In this document: piece by piece, positions 1 through 10,449 of the stretch | Layout: every line of letters begins with the position of its first letter | Position numbering within the stretch: the first letter of the stretch is position 1 | Program-made: the position numbers and the translations under genes | Notes under the pieces: generated by a model | Seen by the model: the letters and a program-made list of their open reading frames with translations, nothing else | Told to the model about the DNA's origin: nothing | The model's database searches: none | DNA from: Phycomyces nitens | Lineage: Eukaryota > Mucoromycota > Mucoromycetes > Mucorales > Phycomycetaceae | Assembly: GCA_022702545.1 (NCBI GenBank) | Contig: JAHRBC010000003.1 | Location: 930,001-994,000, forward strand | Reading direction: 5' to 3' | DNA: 64,000 nucleotides

Positions 1-623
1 GAGACCTCCATTTCTTGGTGTTTTGGGGGAGAAGTCTGTAGTATGGCATATCCAGTGCCGAGGAAGGTGTTGTACTTAGGTTCACGGCAAAGTCCGACAT
101 CAAGAATTTGTCCGTAAATGGCCAAACTGCCACGAATGCCATCGATGAGCTCTTGTTCATCAAGAGCTGGTAGGCGGGAGAGGAGGAGCTTTTGAATCTG
201 CGTGTCAGCAGTGAGAGCAAGTACTCCACGAATAGTGGTATTATGGTTGGGGAAGTGCAAGCCAGTTTGAATGGCTCTCGAGATTGTCGTTCTGTCCAAA
301 GGGGTGAAGTTGGCTTCACAGAGAAGTCGATTTCCTTCTTTCATAAAGGAAACTAGTCTTCTCGTAGGATATTGCTTGAACAGAAGTTCGAAGCACTTAT
401 CGTGTGTCGGGGCGATAGAGGTAACGTCAAAAATAACGCTCCCAGGGGAGCGTCCATTGCGCCAAATGCGCAAATGAATAATCTTCGTCTCTCCCTCATT
501 GGAGGGAGAGAGGGTGTCATTATGGACAGCCGAGATTCGATTCGTTTTGACTACACGCGACCATAGTCAGGTGGAATCAAGAGGGTGAATTTTTTCGTTT
601 GATATGGTAGTAGAGGAAGCCAT
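1..623 (-). pseudogene. Retroelement ORF1/gag-like protein, 5' part, broken by one stop
   Basis: Reading from an ATG at 623 toward the window edge gives one frame that stays open except for a single TGA at 569-567 (codon 19). After the stop the frame runs on for almost 190 codons and leaves the window. The part near position 1-190 has an RRM-like feel (LLLSRLP, then a small helix, IYGQILDVG, GTGYAIL), which resembles the RNA-binding-like proteins that accompany retrotransposons in Mucoromycota. That family link is from memory and not certain. The stop suggests a recently dead copy, although a short first exon or a downstream start cannot be excluded. The rest of the gene lies outside the window. 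Confidence 0.5.
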
Positions 624-1121
624 CTTTATAAAAGATAAACATCTTATTAAAATAGAATGATTAGTTCGTCACGTGATAAATCCATCCTAACTCATCACGT
701 GTTTTATAATATCATATTCTTATTCTTATTGTAAAGTTGGGATGATTGGCGGATCTTTTACTATGGTGCGATGTGAACGAGGGGTTCTTCGAGGGAGAAG
801 AGAGGTTACACGCACGGATTTGAGAGGGGAGTGGGGATGAGGCAAAAGGTGATGGTTGTTGATAAAGAAATAGAAGATTGTAGACAAAGAGGTTCTCTAA
901 ACGACACAGACAATACTAGATGACCAGAGCGACCTATGTCCTCTGCGACAAATATATACTTATAGAGGGAAGAGAGTTGTTTTATTCACTTTGCTTGTGT
1001 GAGGTTAATAAGGTCAGGGCCTCAATAGTACTACTAACTACTGCCTGTTAGTTACTTAGACATGAAAATAAAATTTATGACATATGATTGCTTATCCAGA
1101 GTAAAATATATATAGAGAAAT
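624..1121. other. Gap between two transposon remnants
   Basis: No gene is visible. Two CACGTG hexamers at 670-675 and 696-701 flank a short spacer and form a small inverted pair. The stretch probably belongs to the 5' flank of the broken ORF1-like gene and the 3' flank of the recombinase ORF. Confidence 0.4.
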
Positions 1122-2174
1122 TCAGGGAATATCCACAGCATCAAAGAAAGTATCACCCTCATCCGGGTCCTCAACATCCTGTTCACCACTTGTAATAAGA
1201 GTGTTGGTAAAGTCAAATGAGGACAAGTGTTCTCGACGGTAGTGATTTTCAAAGGTAGAGGAAGAAGCCCAGTTACCCATTGTGACAATATCCTCCTTAG
1301 GAATTCCGGACCGGAGTGCCAGTGATGAAGCGATAGAATGCAGAGAAACATGCGGTTCGCTAGTAGACATGTGTATGAGCTTGGAGATCCAGACTTGGAT
1401 TGTACGGGTACGGAGTTGACGATTAGGTCGCAAGGAATTGATAAACAAGGTAGTAGCAGTGCACAAGGGTCGACGTCGGGAGAGAAGTCGAAAGGTAGAC
1501 CCAGGGCAAAGCCGTTGGTCGAGGTGGGCCTTGACCCGGAAAGACTTGATTATACGGCGCCGTCGACGTTTCTCTTTGGGACAGTGCACGTCAAAAGAAA
1601 GGGTCAAATCCTCAGCGAGGGAGACAGAGGATAGAGGAATCCTTTGGAAATCAGAAGGGCGGAGGAAGCACGTGATGCCCAGAAGAAAGGCAAGTTTGCT
1701 TTGGAGAGTGGCATGAGAGAGTCGGTCGGCCGTCATAGAGGCAAGATAATCCATGGTGGGCTGAAGGCTAATGGTAGGGCGGTGCAGGCGAGTAGGGGGA
1801 GCTTGTGCCAGAAGAGTGGTAATAAAAGAGTTAAGATTGTCATCTGTGCGCAAGATGGTAGGGTTGAGATGAAGGTGAGAGATGGCAGATCGGAACAGTT
1901 GGAGTGTGGAGACAGCATACGAATGAAGAGTGTGCATGTCACTTAAAAAATTGGTCAAGTTGCTGGGCGTGAAAGAGTTCTGGGACACGTTGTGTGCAAG
2001 GCTCCATTGGATGAAGAGGGTTTGGCCCCGTTTGTACGAGGTGCTGGTTGGATGTTTGCGCAAACGGTGGTCTACCAGAATAGCTTGAGCATTGGAATTT
2101 AGAGCTGATTGATTGTACTTGGCACAGACAAGCTCCAGACGGCGAGTTTCCAAGAACTGTTTGTCATAGGCCAA
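1122..2174 (-). pseudogene. Tyrosine recombinase (DIRS/Crypton-type) fragment
   Basis: This frame encodes about 350 residues of a tyrosine recombinase, the integrase of DIRS-like retrotransposons and Crypton elements. The N-terminal part resembles a helical core-binding domain. A catalytic-type Arg lies in FLRPSDF, and the C-terminal block reads LHSIASSLALRSG, then GNWASSSTFENHYRRE with the candidate nucleophilic Tyr. The usual HxxR box is HSIA here, so the second Arg of the R-H-R-Y tetrad appears to be missing. No in-frame ATG is found near the left end of the protein: the frame opens by non-ATG codons and meets stops about 45 codons further upstream. I therefore treat it as a 5'-incomplete remnant. 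No reverse transcriptase is seen next to it. Confidence 0.7.
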
Positions 2175-2408
2175 GTGGCGGTGGGAGTGGGGAGGACAAT
2201 GGCCGACTGGGGGAGTAGCCGAGGGCCTGGATGGTGGGGAACCAAAGAGCTCTGGGCCACCAAGGCGTTATCATCGTCACACGCACCAGTTTCTCTTGTA
2301 TAATCTTTTGAAGGCAGCGACTGATCAGATTCCAAGGAGGGTTGAGGTAAGGGTGGTGGAATTGGCTCCAAGGAATGGTGAAGGCGTCGGTGAAGATGTT
2401 GCCCGGAT
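2175..2408. other. Short spacer between recombinase remnant and CACTA-like end
   Basis: GC-richer than its surroundings and open in several frames. It probably holds decayed upstream sequence of the recombinase element; nothing firm can be called. Confidence 0.3.
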
Positions 2409-2780
2409 CACTACGGCGGAAGGACCGGTAGCTGTGCCAAAAACGGTAGCATAACTACCGTTTTTTATGATTTTAGAGCACTTTATCTCCGCAGATTGTG
2501 GTTGAAAGGTAATGTCATCGATCCCGAATCATAAAAGTCGCATGGAATGTCTTTTCATCAGGCAATGAGGTAGTTGTAGTACCATAGAAAGGGCTCGTAA
2601 GTTTTTAGGCAATGTTGTTTATTGAAATGAGCATTTTATTTGGTGTTAAAGATGTTGCGCATTCTTGAGAAAAATAATTTTTCGCCTGTGTGAACAAAAC
2701 GGTAGCATAACTGCCGTTTTTTTGAAACAATTTTTTTGTTTTTGACATTATTAGCCATATTATTTTATTTTATTTGGTAT
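2409..2780 (+). repeat. CACTA-like transposon terminus (left, inverted copy of 20690-21084)
   Basis: The block starts with CACTAC at 2409 and is followed by two near-identical short palindromes, CGGTAGCATAACTACCG near 2446 and CGGTAGCATAACTGCCG near 2701. The reverse complement of 20690-21084 aligns along its whole length, with many substitutions and small indels. A CACTA start, subterminal palindromic repeats and a gene whose 3' end points at the terminus all fit the EnSpm/CACTA superfamily or its KDZ relatives. Assignment to a named family would need database comparison. Confidence 0.65.
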
Positions 2781-2818
2781 TGATATTTATAAGGAAAGAA
2801 AAAAGAAAAAGACAATTT

Positions 2819-3170
2819 TTATAAAGTAGCAAGGTTGCCCCTGGTTACACGCAGATTTTCATTAAACACGTAATATGGTGCAATGATAAAGAACTGATTA
2901 CTACTCGGAGGGTACTGGATGAGCCCAACTTGATGCTGAATGTCATCCACATTGATAACAGCATATTTTGGCTGGGTTGTTTGTCTAGTTGAGCTGTGTG
3001 ACTGCCGTATTACGATTGGCACAGAAGAGTCATGGGCTGCTGTACCATGCTCTTTCATCACTTCAACGAATGCCAGAAAGTGCGGTGTGCCATCAACCTC
3101 TTTATGCTCAAAATAAAATTCCACGGTGCCAACAAACCAGCTTTGAATAGTTATATTGCGGCGGCTAGAT
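2819..3170 (-). pseudogene. CACTA-associated protein, C-terminal fragment
   Basis: The frame has no ATG start and opens at an acceptor-like CTAG near 3167. It encodes about 115 residues including EFYFEHKEVDG, HFLAFVEVMKEHG, KYAVINVDDIQHQVGLIQ and APYYVFNENL. It ends with TAA at 2821-2819, about 410 bases from the CACTA terminus. A degenerate copy of the same protein end lies at about 20430-20640 on the opposite strand, again next to the same terminus, so gene and terminus belong to one element. The sequence resembles the C-terminal tail of transposon proteins in Mucoromycota, by memory only. The catalytic part of the transposase is absent here. Confidence 0.55.
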
Positions 3171-3302
3171 AAAAATATAAAAAATGCGAGTGATCTCTAT
3201 TTTGTATTTTGACTAATACCAATACTCACTCTCTGTACAGACAGGTGAACATCACATGATGATTGCCACGTCTGGTCTCGTTTTTTATTCTTTGGTACAT
3301 TC

Positions 3303-3800
3303 ATGGAGAAAACCGCAAAGCTACGACAACAACTACCAGACGACCACACCCTTTTTCTGGCATATATTAATAACCCTGACAAAACCAACTCCGTAAGCAG
3401 TTCTACAGTAGCATCTTGGGTTCAGAAAACAATGGCGAGAGCGGGCGTGGACACGACCAAGTACAAAGCACATTCCATTCGGTCAGCTTCGAGCACAAAG
3501 GCAGTAGAAGAGGGAGTAGCAATACCCAGAGTTAAGATACACGCGAACTGGAGTCTCAGGTCCAACACTTTTGAAACATATTATCTCAAACCTTCTGCTC
3601 AACAAAATGATAGCACACAAATAGCCAACTCAATTTTTTCGAAATCAGGAGAACCTACCACATTGGAGTCTGAGTCAAAGTCAACAAGGATTGTTGAAGG
3701 TACGACCAACAATACGTACGTTGACGAAGACGAAGACGAAAATGTGGTAACAACCCACCCTACTTGGTTTTCTTGGCTGAGAAATCAGCTACCCATCTAA
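3303..3800 (+). pseudogene. DIRS-type tyrosine recombinase, C-terminal half
   Basis: An ATG-initiated frame of 165 codons covers the catalytic half of a tyrosine recombinase. It contains KAHSIRSASSTKAVEEG (the HxxR box, intact), then IHANWSLRSNTFETYYL with the candidate nucleophilic Tyr. The acidic C-terminus has a run of Asp/Glu. The N-terminal region with the first catalytic Arg is missing: upstream sequence to about 3230 is only partly open and carries stops. It faces the opposite way from the recombinase at 1122-2174 and is clearly a different lineage. Truncation at the CACTA-like fragment boundary (about 3170-3230) suggests one element inserted in the other. Confidence 0.7.
3711..3751 (+). 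repeat. 41-bp inverted repeat, left arm
   Basis: Covers the codons for the Asp/Glu run of the recombinase. Its reverse complement recurs at 4011-4051 with one mismatch in 41. Such inverted blocks at the 3' end of the recombinase gene fit the inverted terminal and internal complementary sequences of DIRS-like elements. Confidence 0.75.
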
Positions 3801-4010
3801 GAATTATTTTTTCTTTGAATTTGTTTTTTATTTCTATATCTTATAATCAGTTTATTCTTAACCCCCCTTTATTCTTATTCTTTGTATACCGAAAAATTGA
3901 GCTGAATAAGTCTTTTGAAGGTATAAAGGGAAATGAGGGTTTAGGATACGATTTTATTTTTTATTACTATTGTGTTATAAAAGAAAATTAAAGCGCGGCT
4001 CTTGGAGCAT

Positions 4011-4051
4011 GTTACCACATTTTCGTCTTCGTCTTCGTCAACATACGTATT
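4011..4051 (-). repeat. 41-bp inverted repeat, right arm
   Basis: Partner of 3711-3751; 40 of 41 bases match in reverse complement, with a 259-base spacer. The copied coding sequence has no recombinase context here. Confidence 0.75.
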
Positions 4052-4688
4052 TACACTCCAAATCCAACCTCTCCACGCCGGACCGAGCTGTCTGCTGATC
4101 CGACCCGGACAACATCACAGCTCTAATTATATTTTCGAAAAAAAAGTGGTGGCCCCTAGTGTTCTTAAATCTTCGACTCGAGTCGGCCACCACCACAAAT
4201 GGGCCGCCATTAACATAGCCCATATTGAGATTTCAATGTTTGGCATGTCTGGCAGCAGGTGGTAGCCCATAAAAAAAAACGGTGTCCGTATAATTATCCC
4301 CAAAAGTAAAAGCAACAACGAGGATTGTATTAGGGACAATCACATTTGGGGATGCTTCTATAGTGTCACGTACGCTTTTAACAAAATTACTCTATCCTGC
4401 CATAGGAAATGCTCTGCAGGCTCTGGACTCCTCTCCAGACCAAAGCGAATCTGACAAGTCAGAAAAGGAACTTTGGGATGGAGCCGCTGTACAGTACTTA
4501 GGTAGTTGTCCCAATTTAGTAAGAAATCATCTGAAATTAAAAATGACTTTGTCCAATAAAAAAGAGTAATCGTCTGAATTTTCTTTCATGAACGTCTGAA
4601 ACTAAAATTGAAAATGTCCCAAAAAAAAAGAAAAAGAGATGGTCCAAAAACCAAGTAAAAATACTGTATATCAAATACAAAAAAGAAA
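4052..4688. other. Non-coding stretch with one coding-like patch
   Basis: The plus-strand frame from about 4363 to 4569 (no ATG) reads like protein for some 45 residues (ALQALDSSPDQSESDKSEKE) and then loses sense. It may be a decayed exon. It matches nothing I recognise. The remainder is AT-rich. Confidence 0.25.
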
Positions 4689-5337
4689 TTATGCCTTTTC
4701 CTCACGCTCTTTGGCAAGCTTGATGATATGGCTGCTAATAGTAAACTGCTCAAGCTCCTTGGAAGACAGATACTTTGCACCTCTGACCATCTTGATACAC
4801 TATTAACCCAACTAATTAGTATATATTTTTTATTTAATCCCTAGTAACTTACCTTGGAAGCACTGCACCAACATTGGAAAGGTTGTGCTATTTTTTTAAA
4901 AAATTAAATTCACTATTCAGTACATGTAGCCCTGTATCCTATGCCAAGATAATCTTACCCATATCCCATTCAGTAGATGGATAAAAGAAAAGCATCTCAT
5001 CGCCTGCTTTGATGTCCTTTAGTGCGACTACAACCCGCTTGTCAACATCCATGTGAGCAGTAGGATCGCACGAATGGTTCATGAATACAAGATCGCTGTT
5101 GAGCTCAACATGCTCTTTCTCAGAGACCTGGACAGAAGAATAGCGCTTCTCGCCAAAAGTAAGGCCTTCAAGAGGAGCGATTACAGATCCCTTGGGGTAA
5201 TCGCGTTCGGCAACCAATTTGCTGGAAAAGGCTTCGGGAGGACCATGACGGATGATGCGGAAGTAGCCAGGGTGGGTTGCCTGGTCTGGTGTTCTTTGGG
5301 AAGGAATATAGGTACTTACGGAAGCGGCAGAGATCAT
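4689..5337 (-). CDS. Small SET-domain protein (putative methyltransferase), three exons
   Basis: Exons are 5337-4959, 4887-4853 and 4799-4689 (174 residues). The joined protein ends its SET domain with the NHSCDP box, then GDEMLFFYPSTEWDMAQPF. The spliced C-terminus supplies the post-SET cysteines (CWC and a later C) followed by VRGAKYLSS. Both introns have GTAAG donors and TAG acceptors, and the frame is kept only when both are removed. Fungi and plants carry such stand-alone SET proteins; a substrate cannot be inferred. A 39-base in-frame segment right after codon 6 also begins GTAAGT and ends CCAG, so the N-terminus may be 13 residues shorter. This is the only intact host-like gene in the left transposon island. 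Confidence 0.8.
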
Positions 5338-7338
5338 ATTGAGAATAAAAAAAAGCTGGAATAAAGTAAGGTAGAGAGAGACAGGGAGGTGTATTTAAGT
5401 GTAAAATAAATCCAAAAGTTATCAAAATCCAGACATTTCCATGTGTCACTTTAGAAGCACTAAATAAAACTTGAGTACCTGTAATCCATTATATAATACC
5501 TAGCTGTATCATAGCATGACTTTATCAAAAGGTCAATAGCCGTGTATTCTGAGTTGTTCTGATTGCACACAAACTTGACTTGTATAAATATTTATCCAAA
5601 AGTGTAGCCGTGGTAGACTTTAGACATGTCACTTTGTGTAACTATTGAACATTTTATAATTGTAATTCTCTTGGTCATCCTGAAAGCATGGCATTGGTGA
5701 CCAATGTGTATTTCAGGTTAGTTTGTGTGTATCCAGGTACACCTTTCAATCTTTTTTTTTTGTTTTACCCCAGTATTATTAATACGTTCTTATGGTTTAT
5801 TATAACCTTTTAGAATCAAATCGTCCTCTGTGCTTCTGTACTCCCCCAATACTAAGCACCTTTGTATTGGCCTTGGGTATATTTATCCTGAAAGAATAGT
5901 CACATCTGAGCAAATTATATGTGAGTATAAGGTAAGCATTCTGTTAAGTGGGAATACAAAGTATATTGAAACGATATATTTTTCAAGATAATGGGTTCAT
6001 TTATTTTACGTAATCTAAAGATCACTTTCTTCACAGAAAGGAACAGGCACCTTCCAAATCCAAGTAGTATCCCAGGAAAGGCACCAACAAAACTGATCAA
6101 ATGAATTGTGAATTGTGAATTGTGTGCTCATACACTTATAACTTATTAGTATACTAATGATACCATGAAAGCATTATGAATATTGTCATCTGGCGGCATT
6201 TTTAGTAATAATATTTTTTAATAATAAAAAACTTTGACGCTCATTTGGTACTCAAACCAAAGGCCTTCTTGAATTTCCGAAGAGTTTTTTATTTAAAAGA
6301 AGCGTAGAATTAAAGCGAGCTTTAAAACATTATGTTATTTATAACTGACTAAAAGATGCAAAGACTTTTTTTTTAAAAAAAAAAAATCCGGTTGATTGAA
6401 AGTGTTTTGCTATCTCTTTTTCTACAAACATTAGGCCTGACTATACTTTAGTTTTCTTTTGAAAACAAGTTCGAGTAACTCTCATATGCCTTGTAATATT
6501 TGACGTGAATCTTTATAGAGTACGTCATTGACAAAAAAGAAAGGCGTTTTAACTGGTTTACCCCAGCTCTAGGTGCTTCAATTTATTATTGTCTTCGCAT
6601 TTTTAATAAAGACCAGTCTGTCAGTGTCTTTGAATATTCAGTTGAACTGAGAATCGGTCTCTTATCTTGACAGAATCTTTCCTTCTATAGTCACTCGAAA
6701 CAAGGTTTAGATACAATTTAAGGTGCTCTTTACCACAGCTGTCCCATTCATTTTTTTAAGAAAATGAAGAAATACAGTGTCAAATGGTGCTTTTTGAGAA
6801 CACATTGCGCTTTCAAACTTCTCAATTGATGCTCTTGACAATCACAAATAACGTATTCAATAGACAAGCAAAAGTCAAACCAAGACTCTTTTCTCTTTTT
6901 TCTCATCACATTCGCAGCAATAATGAGTTTTTAGATTTTTACAAAATATGACAGGGAATCTATGAACAGCGATCTTAGGGGACACGAATCCATTTTGCTT
7001 AGGAGACCAGGGGTGCGGGCCGAACAATTTATTGTGACCATCTTTATGATGTCCGGCTTGTACGTCTTTGAGACGATATTTATCGTTTTGTTATAAGCAC
7101 ACCCAGACCCCATAATTATAAGAACACTCTTTATATATTATTATAAGCACACACTGTCCCATCGATAATGTATTCCCATTTCTCGGAAAAATATAAACAA
7201 ACCCCCTTTAAATACACTTTGACATTTAACTGTAAGAATATAAAATAGTCTTTCCAAAACTAAATACATTAGCATTCCTACATGACATGTATAACTTAAT
7301 AAATATTGTTATATGGTTACAGTACTCTTTTATTTAAA
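5338..7338. other. Two kilobases of AT-rich DNA without a supported gene
   Basis: Only short open frames occur and none looks like protein. A T9A12 palindrome sits at 6366-6386. The last 300 bases lead into the Mutator-like element and probably include its 5' end. Confidence 0.5.
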
Positions 7339-10300
7339 ATGATTACCAACACTGTTTCATCTGAGATGTATCCCGTTGAAACACCATTCACATTCTCCGA
7401 GAATGGCTACCCTGATAAGCAGAGTGTCCTTCAAGCCGTGAATGACTATGCCATTTCCAACAACTTTACAATTAAGATTAAGGAGGGAAAGTTTCCCATT
7501 CTTCATCTCGCATGTGGAAAAGCTGGTGCTTATCGTGACAAGCGCAATATCAGTGATGAGAAAAGAAAGAGAGCACCCAATTCTTCTCTCACTGGATGCC
7601 CCTTTTTGTTGAGGTTCTCATTCCAAAAGAACGAGAGATATCTTCAATTGCCTGCCCGTAGTGAAAAAGAGCATTTTCACAACCATCCTATCACCCCCAA
7701 GAACTTGGTCTCTTCCCATCAAGGAAGAATGTCTCTTTTGACTTCCGAGGATGCTAGTATTGCCAAGACAATGCTAGAGAATCATGCAAAGGCCCGTGAT
7801 GTTCAAAAGGCCATTAGTGATAAAATCACTGGTATGAGAAAGCTGAGGATCAGCGACATCAACAATCTGAAGTACAGTGCTACCCGTGGTGATGAAGATG
7901 CTAGAAATGCTGCGACTGTACTCATTAGAAATATGGAGGCAAAAGGCTTCTCGGTTCTCTACAAGTTCAATGAGAGAAACAGTCTCACGCACAGCTTCTT
8001 TACCAATGAGACAATGATCAAAAGAGCCCGCCGTTTTCCAGAAGTATTTATTGTGGATGCGACATACAAGACCAACTGTGCAAAAATGCCTTTGGTTTGC
8101 GTTGAAGGTGTTAGTAACCTTGGTGGAGAACGATTGAAAAGTTTTCCTGTGGGATTTGCATGGGTAGCTGATGAGACAGAATCCAGCTACGTCTGGTTTA
8201 TGGAATCTTTGAAATCAATTGTTCTCGCAGGAATCGAACAACTTCCACTCTTTGTAACTAACAAGTGCAAAGCTTTGATGAATGCGCTGGATATGGTGTT
8301 CCCCATAAACAAGAAGCTTCTCTGTGGCTGGCACATGATTAACAATATTGCCAAGATGGCAAAGAAAACTATGAAGCCATGCAAAGAGCGAGAGATATGC
8401 ACGCAATTGATAAATAGCATGATCTTCAATACTGATGCCCAAACCTTCTCTGAGAGGCTTATGCTGTTCAGAACCCTTGCCTCCCGAGAAGATCTCCAAG
8501 CCAAGGACAACTTCCAGGAATCGTCCGACCAAAAATCCAACGAGAAGCGTACTTTCGAGAGGTACTTTGAAGAAGAATGGATGAGTTGCCAGGAAAAGTG
8601 GGCTGGTTACCTTACCAGTAACTTCAAGCATTTTGACTGCGTGACTACCCAGCGGGTTGAAAGTGGCCATAATGCTCTTAAAAGAAGTATCTCGGCTCTC
8701 CAGTCTTTGGATTCTTCGTTCGAGCAAATTTGCTCATACCTTTTGCAGTTTGAAGGTGATTTTTAGGACCGTGAAGTTGATTAGGCGACTATTACAGATG
8801 CCAGAATATTTAACGAGCCTCGTCTCCGTGGGCTGATCCACTCTGCATCAAGAATGGTTTTGATAACCATCCGCGCTGAACTTCTGGAGGAGATTATTCC
8901 TGGAGAGGTTTGCAATTGCAGAGTCAAAACTGTATTTGGACTTCCATGTCGCCATGATCTGCCAAGGGATCGGCCACTGTTGTTGACAGACGTTCCTGAA
9001 AGGTGGATTCTTTCTTCTCCAACCACATGTGCCAAGAAATTGGAAATCGATGGGATAATGAATGGAGCCAATGTCGAGCAACCACTCCCATGGATGAAAT
9101 CAGTTGCTAGTCTTGAGAGATTGTTTCGGCGCTGTGAGGGAGAACAGCAGATCCAGGACCTGATGGCAAAGGTCGATAAGTTTGTTGATAATGTCAATCA
9201 CAATGTTGAACATCCTGAAGTTGTTTTTCCTGTGGCCAGTGAAGTTGGGGCTCCTGGGAGACCAAAGCTGATAAAAAGAAAGTCGGCACTCCCGAAGGAT
9301 TTTGTCTTGCATAAGCACAGGCACCTTCTCCCTCAGAAAGGCAGGGTAAATAATATATATATACCGATATATATATATATATATTCTAATTTACAATTAT
9401 TTCAGGGTAATCTCAAAGAGATGATCCGAGACGAGATCCAGAAGTCGATGAAGGAGTCAGTCGATGCATCTCTTCAGACAGGTAACGAATTATTGATATT
9501 TTATAGCCAAGAAAAACATGATTTCTTAATTTGTATTATTTGTAGCTCTCAAAGAGATTGAGAAAAAATTCGCAGAAATGCAAGAGCCTCTCGAAGAAGG
9601 TAATAGCTATAATGTTTTAACCATAAAAATAGTACTAGAACTAATCTCTTTTCATATAAATGGTGTTTAGCTAAAACACTCTCCACCACTTTCAAAAGAC
9701 CCAGCCATCTTCTCGATGACTATGTCTATGACTTGCCTAGTCGAAAAAAGGCAAAAAACAATGAACATAACTTTGAACTGCCGGTACAAATCGAGCCTTC
9801 TGCCGTTTCCTTGGCGTTCAACCCCAAGTCTGATGGTTGGTGCGGCTTTCGTGTGTTTGCACACTTGAAAGAAGGAGGTGAAGATCGGTTTCCTTTGGTG
9901 AAGAAGAAGATGTTGACGACGATGATAACACATGGAGAATTGTATGAGCAAAACTTTGGGATGGATGTTGCTGAGGTGACAAAGGTCATTGCTTTTGGCT
10001 CTGATATCGATCCTGCTCTTGGTCACGACATCCCTTCATGCCATTCAGAAATGTGGTTCTCTGCACCAGACTGTGCTCAGGTAATTGCTGACACCTATAA
10101 AGAGCCTGTTTGTGTGTACTCGGATGATCGGAGCATCCTACCAGTAACATACCTTCCCCACCAAGATCCGAAGCCTCTCAAAGGAAAGCCATTGCCGATG
10201 GTCTTGCACCATGTGCATGGGTGCCACTGGATAACAGTCAAAGTTAAGCCTCATGTACATCGGTCCTGGCCTGAGGTTAATGCGCTCTACTTTGATGCTG

Positions 10301-10449
10301 TCCGTAGAGGGTCTATAGTTGACTGTTTTACAACAACTTGGAATCGTTGGGGACAATTCCCAAAGCACAAAAGTAATCGATTTGCCACTACCACTACCAC
10401 TACCACAACTTTAAATACTGTACCATCAGAAATTATTGATCTTTCTTAA
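7339..10449 (+). pseudogene. Mutator-like (MULE) transposase fused to an OTU-like protease domain
   Basis: Exons 7339-9345, 9406-9481, 9546-9599 and 9671-10449 join in frame (about 970 codons). Order of parts: FAR1/WRKY-like zinc DNA-binding region (C...C, HFHNHP); MULE transposase core with Asp240 in VDATYKTN and Glu441 in RVESGHNALK; SWIM zinc finger CNCRVKTVFGLPCRH; an AT-hook-like GRPKLIKRK; two short charged, coiled-coil-like exons; and an OTU-like domain with DGWCGFR and HGCHWITV. The second catalytic Asp, normally in a TD pair, is Asn308 (VTNKCKALMNA). Two TAG codons interrupt the frame at 8764-8766 and 8782-8784 while the protein continues normally after them. It therefore looks like a recently inactivated autonomous element. 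Frame, splice sites and OTU domain are otherwise intact. The start was chosen as the first ATG of the frame. Confidence 0.85.

Noticed and set aside
1338..1946. Three overlapping plus-strand frames of about 100 codons
   Set aside because: They are the antisense of the recombinase fragment and have composition expected from its reverse strand.
8187..8727. Minus-strand frames of 117 and 170 codons opposite the transposase
   Set aside because: Antisense shadows of the MULE coding sequence.
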